The translations under genes and the position numbers were made by a program. The notes beneath the pieces were generated by a model. The model saw only the letters and a program-made list of their open reading frames with translations. It searched no databases and was not told the DNA's origin. Shown in pieces: positions 47,152-59,200 of a stretch of DNA of 64,000 nucleotides. Positions within the stretch are counted from its first letter, which is position 1. Each line of letters starts with the position of its first letter. Source of the stretch: Hydractinia symbiolongicarpus (lineage: Eukaryota; Cnidaria; Hydrozoa; Anthoathecata; Hydractiniidae); assembly GCF_029227915.1 (NCBI RefSeq), contig NC_079884.1:14262001-14326000 (forward strand), in the 5' to 3' direction.

Positions 47152-49862
47152 TTCCAGAAAACATATTAAGAATTAAAACCCACTCTGGTACACGGACTTC
47201 TATCTTACGAAACAGTGTCCTCCTCCCGGGATACTTAGTTAATTGGCTCTGCGCAGGAGAGATAAATGCATACCTAAATAAATGAATACCTAAATGCATA
47301 CCTAAATAAATGATTACCTAAAAATTATTTGTCCGCACTTTATTAAAGTGCGGACGAATATCCACTTCGTATATTTTTACGAAGCAGATTTTTTGAGTTT
47401 TTCTGAAGGCCAGTTATGAGATTAAGGTTGCGTTTTTGAGAGAACAGATTAAATATTTGAGAATTTGAACTTGGATTATTTAGAGTTAATGTACGAGAAA
47501 TTGAGATTGAAACTTAGTTTAGTTCCTTTGATTAACTTCGTATTAAAACATTGGAATTTTTAAGAGCTAAAAAGAAGAAAATTTAAGAACTTGTGTGCGA
47601 CGGATTGTTATTTACTACCAAAGAATCGAAGATAGAGTTAGTAACCAATTTATTTATCCATAAACATTTTCAAAATAAAACTGTTGCTTTGTCTTTCGGT
47701 CCTGGGTCCCTTGGGGTTTTGCGTTCTTTGGATAACCTCACTTAATAACCACGAATTTCTTGTGTTGGAAGGCGAGTTACAGTCACAGATTTTATGATCT
47801 TACAGATGTTTTATGGCATATTTTCAAAACGTTTAAAGTTGAGAAAAAAATGAGACACACGATTTAAATTCAGACTATGCTGAAGATGTGGACATATTCT
47901 TTTTTCTGTACACTGGTATACTTTTGAGACTAATCCCTTCACAGACACCCACTTTTTAAGACTTTCGACTACATTTTTTTTCTGTTACAACATTTTAATT
48001 TTTTTTTATAATATTGTAGAACAAACTTTTGTTAACAAGTGCATATATACTTTTATAATGCTTTTTTAAAATGAAAGTGGAAAATATGCTTTATACAGAA
48101 GAGGTGTAATTTACCATACCGCTACCTTAAATTTTTCAACAATATCAAAATAATAAAAAAAATACAGACAAGAATGTGTAGCTATAACGACAGTTAAAGA
48201 AGACCTTTTGTAAAAAGATATGAACTCAAAATTTTTTTATTACTTGTAAAATAAAGTAAACATACTCTTTTTGTTTACTCTTAGTATTAAAAATTGTTTT
48301 TTGAAGAGAATGGCACTGTAGGATTTTCGTTTAGCAAAGGCAAAGTGAAAGTTCATTAATCATGTTGTTAGACAGGTTTCAGCAAGTTTTATCAGCTTTA
48401 AACGTACAATAAAGCTAACTGTGGCAGTAATCTATGCTTTAAAAAATTACCAACGCAGCATTTTGGTTTGCTCGAGATTCTCAAGGTAAAGATTTTATAC
48501 AGATTAAAACAAACTCTCAGATGACTTTGATTTGTGTATCTTAATATTTTCTAGATTTTTTAAACACTTTATATCTTTGACTTAATTTTTTCCGAGATTT
48601 GTTTACATCAAGACACAGTATCTTTGACTTGATCTCTTTCGAGTTTTGTTTACATCAAGACACATCTATTATATATTTTTAATGTCTCGTCATTACTTTA
48701 TGTTTGCGGCCTCCCTAAAAATTCACACGTGGGCAATATTGTTCCAGCATGAAGTAAGTATGCGGTTACATATATCGAAATAAAAGTGATATGATATTTG
48801 ATGATACAGCCATTTCCAGCTACTACAAGAAACTGTGTGGTGTAAGCAACTTTTGAAATGATATAGCGACATAAAAATTTGAATATAAAGATATGTAAAG
48901 AGCAATTTTACGTGCCTGCATGAGATTCCATGCTTGTCCTTTTAAGACAAAATAAATCGTACTGGCATATAATCTCATGTCACCTATCACGTGTAACCTG
49001 ATACAGACTTTCGAAAAGCCCAGACATAAATTTTATAGATGGTGTCAAATTGCGCGCATGTCTTTCGTGCCAAATTACGTGTAACTCTTATACAAATTGT
49101 TTTCTTTTTAACTACAAAATTTCTTATCTAACTTACTTTGCACCTTACAGAGGTAGAAACTTAAAAACACAACGATCACTCAACAAAAAAATATCTTGAT
49201 TATTAGGAAGCATTGCAATATTGAAGTATACATTTTCTGGTCCTCAAGATATCTTTTGCACTACTGACATTATTCTTATTTGAATTTTTACAACCAACGT
49301 CGATTATAAAACCGCCAAAACGTCACTCTCCTTAGCTTAGGGTTGAAAACTTAACTAATCGTCATTGTCTCGGCTTTTCTGATGATCTTAAAAAATTTCT
49401 TTTCTTTGCAACCAAATTGGTTTTGTCCGACGTTTAGCTCAACAAAAGAATCTCAATTATTACTCGGCTGCTTAGACAACTGTAAAAAAAAACGACACCA
49501 CCATAGATATAACCTGAAATATCCTTCATAGCTTATGTAAAGAAAATTTATTGAAAAATATACTCAGGAAAATTTTTAAACTATAATATTATTATATCAA
49601 CTGAAGTATAACCAACAATGAGCATCCTTATTTTGACAATATGTTTCGATCTATAATTTGATCAGCTTCAGTTCTAAAACAAAGATAAAACAAGATTAAA
49701 AATCCATGTTATGTGTTTATATACATTTCCACAGTGAAATACATTTAAAAGCTAAAGAAGAAGTGAAACGTAAGGTCCACGGGACAGCATCTGAAAAAAG
49801 AATACAAAATAAAAAAAACTTACTAAAGTTCGACTTTTATATTCGTCTCTAGTGTTTAGTTG

Positions 49863-50496
49863 TTAACGTAATTGATTGACATGTAAAGACTCAAGGGTCA
49901 TTAGATGGTTTACAGATTTTGACTTCGATGTTAAAACGATGACGTCATCCATCGAAATGAAATGTTGACATGAAGCCATGTGAACAGCTGCCGGCGCATT
50001 TTTTCTTCTATGTTTTCTAATTCTAGTGATCAAATGTCGGCGCCTAGCCAACATAGCACTGTTTGTATCGCAGACATGTAATTTTGTGAACAGCATCATT
50101 TTTTAAAGATTTATCTACAGATTATATTAGCGACGGTAAAGCAGTTTTTAATTTCTTCAAAGTAAAAATAACTGACATGAGCGTTCATTTTCATAAGAGA
50201 TTTGTTAAATTGGTCTGAAAACTTTCCTCTGTATTCAATGAATAACATTTTCTTATCTTTTTCTTCCTCCTCTTCCTTACACTCCACACGTTCTTCTTAA
50301 ATAATTTGTTCAACGTATCTCTTATAACAGAATCAACAAAAGACTTTGGATACTGATTGATCTTAAGAATCATTTTTGCTCGCTGTAGGCTTTCGTAAAG
50401 AATTTTATAAGAAATGCAACCTCTAAAGATCCTGTTGATCATACTAATAAGCACTGATTTCTTATGTCCTAAAGATGCAAGGCAATCAAATTTCAT
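49863..50496 (-). pseudogene. Penelope-like retroelement relic, tandem unit 2
   Basis: Copy of 43256-43889 displaced by 6607 bp. No differences between the two were noticed in this stretch. Confidence 0.6.
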
Positions 50497-52430
50497 TAGC
50501 AGTTCGTATCAGTGGACTTTGTATACAAAGTCGAAACTAACTTGTTTCCAGTGTGAATTATTTGTATATCAAGAAATAAAACTTTCTAAAGTCAAGCGTT
50601 GGATAACATAAACAACCAAACTACATTGTCCTCGCCAAGGAGGACTCAATCAAGTTGCTTTTACTAGCCGAAATTGTGACAGCGAGACATACTCATTAAT
50701 TATTCATAGTAACCAATATACTGAGTATGAAAAGCAGCCTGTACCTGTGTCGTGTTAGCCGACAAGTAAGCGCTAACAACTTTAATACCAGGCAACAAAC
50801 CCTGGGGTGGAGGATGTTTTTTTTCTGTGAATAAATCTTTGTAAATAAAAAATTTAAAAATATATAAACCTTAAGGTTAACTTGTCTCTTTAAGTACAAC
50901 TAATAAGCTTAAACCAAGTCTTAGATTGTGGCATCTGGCTGGTTTATATATTCGATAATGAAAACAAAACAAAGCTAGCTTAGATATCTAGCCAGTTAGC
51001 TAAGAAAAAATATAAAATCTTATAAATGCAAATGTTGACTGAATACTTTTCTGTAAGCAATTTAGTTGATAAGACTAGGTTTAAAATTGGAATTTAAAAT
51101 TAAGCATCTTGCTTCCCATCTCTTCTCTTTCTGCCAGGTAAACTATAGAGAAAGTTTTCCCCGAAGCAATATATACTTCGTTTACACAGCAATATAATGT
51201 GCTTTAGCATGATAAATTCACCACTTAGGAACATGATCCAAATGGTCAGGATCTGGTTCACATTTCACGAACTGTGTGAGTAAAATAATTATAGGTGCTA
51301 AAAACAACCAGCTAAGAAATTTGTGATCAATAAATGTCTTAGCAATCTAATACCAGTCCTAAGAGGTGATGATTAATCAAATTGTGTATCTATTAAATGT
51401 TTTATATAATGTACTAGTTAGCTTTTTTTTTGGTTCGTACGTATTTTTAACAAAATATGTCTTGTAGATAATTTTATTTCAACTGTAAATATTTTTTGTA
51501 AATCGTTAACTAGCTTACATGTGACTTGTGTGGCTAAATTTTTGCACAAGTGTGATGTATCCCCTAGCTATAAATAACAGATCAACAAATTTTAAACTTG
51601 TCGTTAAGTAGTCACGTTAGTTGTTGAGAATTGGAAGATATATTAACTTGTCTGAGATAAAACTTGTTTTTACTTAGTAATAGCTTATTGCACCTGCCCA
51701 TTTACAGGTTAGCAAGATAGCTAGCTACATATTTTTTCCCACCTAGCTAAATTGCCGAAAGTAGCTAATGTTATTACGCTAAAAAGCTTTAAAAATAACC
51801 TTCGTTTTCATTTATAACGTCAACAATAAGAATCTGTCAAAAAACATCTTTCATAAAAATATTTACTTTTTGGCTCAGCATTTAATTTGGCCAATTCTTT
51901 TGAACATTTCCGATAGCCAGAAATCCCTCACGTTTCAATGTTTTTGTACAAAACCCGCCATATTTCTAGCAAATCGTTGCATATATTTTGACGGGTGTAT
52001 AAGTTATCTAAAGTGAACCAATCGCATTGGAGAACTTACCAGCCTAAACCAGGGGGGGAGGTTCTTCGACGCTTGCCTTGATGCCACAAACGCAAAAACT
52101 CCTGGGGACGAGGTTGAAAATAACTTCGATTTTTTCTATAGAGGGTTAATTTTTTTCAACGTGATCCATACAATTTATTTGAGTCTTTTTATAACATCCT
52201 TTCTCAGACATTTAAAGTTAAATTTACAAGATGTGAAAAACTTTCACTTGCTATAGTTTACTCCCTAAATAAGTAAAGTGTCCTGAATATAGGTACATAT
52301 GGGTACATAATCCTGTCCATAATTTTGTCTTTTAACAAAGTTACCAAACAGAATCGTCCAAGGAATGCTCTGCAGCCGATAGGCTATGGGAGATCCATTC
52401 CAGCTGATTTGTAGGCAATGTAATGATTGT

Positions 52431-53260
52431 TGCAAATGCGCTAGACTCAGTTTATGTAAAGTGCGCATTATCGAAAAATCAATACAACGACCAGTAAAGG
52501 ATCGAGAAAGAACAACAGATGGCTATACTAGCCAATCTAACCAAAAAAACTAAGATCTGTTTGTGAAAATTGACGAGCGAACATTACCAACTTAAAAAGT
52601 GCGTGTGTTCAATATGAAAAGTTTGTAAATTGCACATGTGTATAATCTTCGACGTTAACCCTGATTACAGTAATCTTTTGAAGAAGATGGTAAACGATAC
52701 ACAGTTTTAGAAGCCTTATATATAGTATGAACCGCGACCTAATACGCTGGTCTTTCACTTGATCTTTTTACCTCTCTTCAGTTTTTGCGACAGATTCCTT
52801 TTATTCAATATATATTGAGTATTTTCTTAAAAATTTTATCCATAGCTTAAAGCTGGTAAAGCCTTGCTTTTAAAGAGAGCAACCATGACTAACAAAAAAA
52901 GATACGTCGTTCAATGCAAACAATGATGTGTATTTGTTAAAGGCCAGTCATCATTATCAATGCACCTTCATCTACTTATAATAACAGTGACTAAAAAAAT
53001 ATATGGGGTAGTGAAACATTATTTTAAAAAGCATTTTTGGGCGATTGCAGTTTATAAACAAAATTCGCTTTCACCGTTATTTTTACTATATGTGAAACTG
53101 TAGTGTCCTTTATTTTCATTTGTTTAGAGGTTACTGGTATCAGTAGATTAGATTGCCTAGGATATATCAATGGTTGCGGTTTCGCTAATTACACATATGA
53201 TGATTTAGCCACGCCATTTATCAGTTGCTGATTCCACTGAATTGAAGAAGTTCATCTATA
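52431..53260. other. Upstream region of the PARP gene
   Basis: Single-copy AT-rich DNA. TATATATAG near 52721 is a possible TATA-like site. TTCATTTGTTTAG at about 53115-53128 could be a splice acceptor for a 5' untranslated exon. An in-frame TGA occurs shortly before the ATG at 53261. Confidence 0.3.
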
Positions 53261-56200
53261 ATGGATAATAATACTGAAAAATTACATTTATATTTGCGCA
53301 GTAAGAATGGCATGTCTTTAAATGCCCTTAAGAAACAATTTCCGAATATCACTGACTTAGAGACTGTTTTATTGAACTCTCCAGATCTTTTTTGGATTTC
53401 TATTCGCGATGCAAAGTACAAAGAGGTTAGGGCTAAGCTTAATATAAAATTGTGCTATCGTTATATGTCGAAAACATGTAAAAGAAAATGTGGTTGTGTG
53501 CATGTATGCAAAGATTTTATATTATCTCGAAAGTGTTGCCCAACACCTTGCAAAAATGGGCTTTCTCACACCGTTTTAAATCCGCATAACTTTCGCCTGT
53601 TGTCACAATACAAGTGCTCAATGATGGAGACGCTCTTGCGGTCTTCTTTTCCGCGACTATGTAAAAGCTTTCAAGAAAGTGGTACATGCAAACAGGAATT
53701 TTGTGGATATTTGCATTTGTGTCAAGAATTTGTTTTTGGTTTATGTTCTGGCGCTTGCAAGTTAGCGGCATTTAGTCACATTCCATTAACAGAATTGCAT
53801 AATGTGCAGTCCTATCATAACGAGAAAGTATTTCAAATGTTTAGTATAAATGCAGCCACAAAAGATCACAAAACTCTCTTTCACAATGTTCTCACTGGTA
53901 AAGATACTTCCCCAGTCCACAAATCTAATACCAAGCAGGTGTCACCAGCTCAATGTACAAAGAAGGAAGAAAATGGTCCATTGTTAATTTGCTCTCACTA
54001 CATCAAAGGTAATTGTCGAAATAAAAATTGTCCTCGGTTACACATGTGTAAAGAATTTCTGGTGGATGGAAGTAAGTGTAATCTAAAGGATTGCAAGTTT
54101 GGTTTTTCCCACAGTCCTTTAGATGCACACAACAAAAAGATAATGTTAAAAAATGGAATTCAAGATAAAAAATCATCAGAGTTACTTAAACACCTTCGTG
54201 GTTCATTTCCACGTGTGTGCAGCTACTACCGAGAAAAAGCTGGTTGCTCTAAACCTCAATGTCCTAGAATGCATGTATGTCTTAAATTTTGCATTGGCAA
54301 ATGCGCCAACTTGAATTGCACTTTGTCGCATAATTTGAAAGACAAGCACAACTTAACAGTTCTAAGGCGCTTTTCGCTGCACAAGATATGGAATAAGAAT
54401 AAATCCACGGAAAGGGGATTTATTTTATCGAATATTTTGTTCTCCAGTAGGAGCCATACATATCCCAGGAAAAAGAATTGGAGATGTGCATCGACAGGAA
54501 ATATTACAGGATGGAATTCAACATACCTATCGACCTTAAGTTTATCTGAAAATTTGGGCTTGGAAAATGGTGTAATCGAAGAATCTTATTGGGATTTATC
54601 TGAGGAGGAAGAAGGTATCGAATTAGATGAGAAGGAAAGCATTGACTTGGAAGAGGAAGAAAGTGTTCCGATGAAAGATGAAACACCAAGTCAAAAGGAT
54701 GTGTTTTATTACATCCTTGAAAATCGATTAGATGGTATTTGTTCAATATCTGATTTATGTCACTACCTTCACCTGGATAATGAAGTATCTACCCTTGTAT
54801 GGTTACAAGATTACGAGCATACCTTTCGAATTGTCACAAACTCAAGCAACCAGCAAAATGTTTATTTGTGCCTCTCTGAAGTTCGACCGTGTAATAAATA
54901 TTGGCAAATGGGTGTTGGCTGCACAAACTCCAATTGTCAAATGTTTCATGTTTGCCAAGCTTATCTAACAGGGAAGTCGCATAATATGCGCACTTGTAAG
55001 TTGAATCATAACCTAAAAGATCCACGAGAAAAGAAGCTAATGCAACAGTTGGAATGGTCTGTGAATGAGGATCAATTATTACTATTACTTAAAATGCGAT
55101 ATCCATACGTTTGTTCATATTATACAAAGGAGAATTGTGAATATGGTGAAGAATTATGTCCCAATTTACATGTTTGTGTCAATTTTATGGAAGGTAATTG
55201 CAAGAAGCAAGGTCTCTGCCGTTTTAAACATGACAGTGCTGTTTCTGGCAAGCAAGCAATAAGGTTGATGAAAGAATATCAAATAGATGACGACGATTTT
55301 CGAACTTGTGTTATTATACCAGACTCAAGGGAAGAAGACATAAAAAGTGATGTTACGTCTCTTGGTAAGATTTCTCATTGTTTAAATTCTTCATCAGCTA
55401 TTTAGTAGACACAGTGTAATTCCGCTGTCGTTTTTCATATAGATGTGTTTAATTGGCTAAAGGAAGAAGGAATATGCCGAAGTTTTTTAGTCGATAAATG
55501 TTCTTCAGAGTCAGACTGTCATTTGGTTCACCCACCCAACAAATCACCATATCTTTGGCAGTACAAAAAGAAATGCAACAATGAAGTTTGGAAAAATTTT
55601 CCACAAGACATTAATTTAAGCATTGAGAAAAAATATTGTGACCCATCTGCTTCCCAGTTTATGTATGTTGTTTTTCTAAGAAACGTTCAACCCATTTAAT
55701 ATTATATTGTGTTAGCCGAAGAGTTGTTGAAGAACTAATTTTAAATGAAAAATAAGTTTTGCAAAATTAGATCAAATTGTGTTTGCAAAGATTAGTTCTA
55801 GTGGTCATGCATTATACTTGCATACATATGATATTACATAGATAAAATATGTACCACATTTTACTTAAAAAAAACAATATATTGCCTAAGAATGTTCGCT
55901 AAATTTATAATCTTAAACATACTCTCCCTAATTTCTTTCCGGGAATGTACCTCTCGTTCAGTGCTCATATATAATTAATTCTATACCTTTCAGAAACGGA
56001 AAGCTTCATATAATATTCTCCTCTGGTATATCTCCTTATGGCAGCTATGACGGATATAACGTTACTGTCCGCCGATTGTCCACAATGTCATCCGTACAGA
56101 CGGCCGCAGAAGAAGCTTTTATATCAACTGAATGGAAATGGTATTGGCTAGGGGATTTGAAACAGTGGGAAGAATACAAGTGCAATGTATGTAACTTTAA

Positions 56201-59200
56201 GTGTTCTTTTTTTTGTTCTGTCAGGCCTTTTTAAAGTAACTTGTTGTTAGAAGTTATCTCATTGCCACGACAATGAAAGAAATCACAAAGAATGTACACA
56301 TGGGACATCTACCCATGTTTCATTTACAACCTGCCCAGCATATTGTATGTTCTGGGCAAAAGCGTGACTCAACATTATAAGTGTGCGTATTTTTAACTTT
56401 ACGTTACTGAACCTCGTTTCTGGAAAGTCGCCAAGAAGCCAATAATAGTTATCATTTAAGTGTTTTTGAACATTGGCAATATTGGGGTACGTACGAGTTA
56501 CGTGTAAAAACGACCTACTGTGTTGTTTTTGGTTACACTAAGCATAATTTAACCGCTCCCTCTAAAATATTTTGCTGCGATTGTGGCAAAGTGTGAGAAA
56601 AAACATAAAACTTGAAAAGAAAGCTATAAAAAATCACCAAAACCAATAGAATTTAGTTGTAATAAAATTCGCCATGTAAATGTATTTTAAAAATATATAT
56701 TTTATTAAAAATAAAATGTTTACGCCATCATCAGTACATAAAATAGAATAGAAAATAAAATTTAAAAAATGGTTTTGTTACATAATATAATTTCATATGC
56801 GCAGGGACATAAAAGACATAGAAGTGCAGACAAAATGAAATAGAGCAATATCAGCCAATCAGGTGTTTTGACAGAATCAATCTATTGCGCAAAAAGCTCA
56901 AAATAGTATATATAGCATGCTAGCTCAAATATTACCATCTCAAAAGTCGTTACTACATGGCTTTCTATCGTTAATAATGTTTGAACAAAATAATGCCCAA
57001 TACATAGAGTTTTTTTTGATAAATTAGATCTCGGGCTCGTTTGCACCCAGAAGTAAATGTGTAGCCATTTCTTTATTAGATTTAATTGTCCGTGACTTTG
57101 CCCGTGCATTTATATATAAGAAGTCAATTACATTACCTGTTCTCTTAAAACTTTTTTAAATTAGAACACAATAGCAAAATTCCTGAAATCGCTTCATTTT
57201 ATCACAAAATTGTAAAAAATCGCTTCATTTTATCACAAAATTGTAAACCTTCGTAGAAAAACGAAAAAAGCATTTAGGGGAGGTTTTATAGGTGCTTTTA
57301 AGGAAAATTTTAGAAAATATAAAGAACTTAACTGACTGAAATTGAAATGTGCTAACTGTTGTTGACTCTAATTTTTCTGTGCGGTTGTGGTACAGTGCTT
57401 ATATTTTAAGCGATGTCCACTTGCCTTACATGTGTGCGACCTTTCAACCCGCCAACTGTGGAAATTTACCAATTGTCGTTTTTTCACACAATAGCATTGT
57501 GTCAAACAATTATGGCCAACATGTAGCTGTGTATTTTTTTAGGTTACAAGTGATGTTATTGAGAAAAAGTACTTAAAATTGAAAAAACGTTATTATTTTT
57601 CCACCAAGCAGTTCAGGTATAAAATTTCTTTTCGAAGTATGACTCAAAAAAATCTGGACGAACGATATAAAACGAAACGGGTAGTGCTACGTCGACCTGT
57701 ATACAAGGAAGCAGAATCAATAAGGTAAGCGGCGTAGTTAATGCTTTGTGTGCTTTCTTTCCCTTGAGTATGTCAAAATATTCAGATGTTGTTATTTTTT
57801 TAACTATTTGATGTCAAGACTAAAAGGCTCATTAAGAAAGTGCGTATTAAGATGTGTTAACACTATTGGTATAAGAAAAAGGTAAATTGCCTGCAACCAA
57901 TTCAAGTTTATTTTAAATCACTTGCTTTTGAGCTGATATTTTAGTTAAAACAAAATTGCCTAGAACGCGTTCAAACGTTCTTTTGATAGGTAACAGTTTT
58001 TTCTCCAATTTTAAAAAAGTCACAAAAACTTGATAGAGGCAGCAAGAAAATGATTATTTTAATTTATTTATTTTATCTCATATCGTAGATTTTATATCCT
58101 ATGTATACCTCTGGCACAATTTATAAACTGCGGGAATCCAAAGTCACATTACAAATAGGACTAACACTGGTGCTATTCTAATACTGCTATAATCACTGTA
58201 ACGTTCAATATGTCAACTTTATCATCAACAAGGCCACAGAAACGATATACCATATCGTTTCTGTGAATTTGGTATAGCTAGCATAATTTAGTAATTCTAA
58301 ATGTAGTTGTTGAAAGTTTTACTATGACGTTATTTTGCTAGGTCATACTCACCAAAATTATATCTTTCATTCAGAAAAAAGTTAGCTTTTTCTGCATTAT
58401 ATCGCACACCTTCGCATTGGCCCGACAACTTTAAACCTGGACAAAGAATTCCACTGCAAGATGATGCCATTCACAAGAAAATCGAAGATTCGTTTATATT
58501 AACAATGCCAACGTATGAAGTTATTTCCATAGAAGAAATTTGCCATAGTGCTCACTTCGCAAAATTTCAAATGTATGAGTTTGTCTATAATTTTAATACA
58601 CTTGAGCTTTTTAGCTTTTCTCTATCAAAATATTTTGAGACTGTGTATTTTTAATGTTTAGAAAAAAAGATGAGTTTTCGAAAAGGTTAACCGAAATTAA
58701 TGAAATGACTTTATACCATGGAACTAGCCACACCGTTATTGATCAAATCTGTGTTCAAAACTTTGACTGGAGGGTATCTGGGAAGAATGCTACTTGCTTT
58801 GGTCAGGGAAGTTATTTTTCTAATAACGCAAGGTACAGTCATAAATATTCAACATCAGATGCATCAGGAATCTTTTATATGTTTGTCGCTGAAGTTTTGG
58901 TTGGACAGTATGCTAAGGTAAAATATTATAGCTGCCAGCTGTTTTTCTTAATCAAGATAAACAAACCGTGAAATATATTTAATATCTGCTGGAACGGCTG
59001 TTGGTTTTCGACTTTAGTGACCTACACGAAAGTCGAGCTGATGCCGGCTAAAAACAAACTGGCTATTTTCAGGCATGTATGTAATTCACAGACTCGAACA
59101 TATAGATATATCTAGAATTTTTATCTTCTCCAGCCTTGGTCATGATTTCATCCAGAATGAGTGTCGCTGAAATATTTCTTTGTAATACACTTTTCGAAAC

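Larger units (their letters stand above)
45820..52430. repeat. Tandem 6607-bp duplication, unit 2
   Basis: Second unit, offset by exactly 6607 bp from the first. TTGT is shared at the left edge (39213-39216), the junction (45820-45823) and the right edge (52427-52430), so the join has four bases of microhomology. After 52430 the sequence is unique. Confidence 0.97.

Noticed and set aside
55365-55405. Natural stop of a 714-residue PARP-related protein
   Set aside because: A GTAAGA donor at 55365 and an acceptor at 55441-55442 give an in-phase join to a further CCCH finger and WWE domain, so the frame end is intron read-through. A short isoform cannot be excluded.
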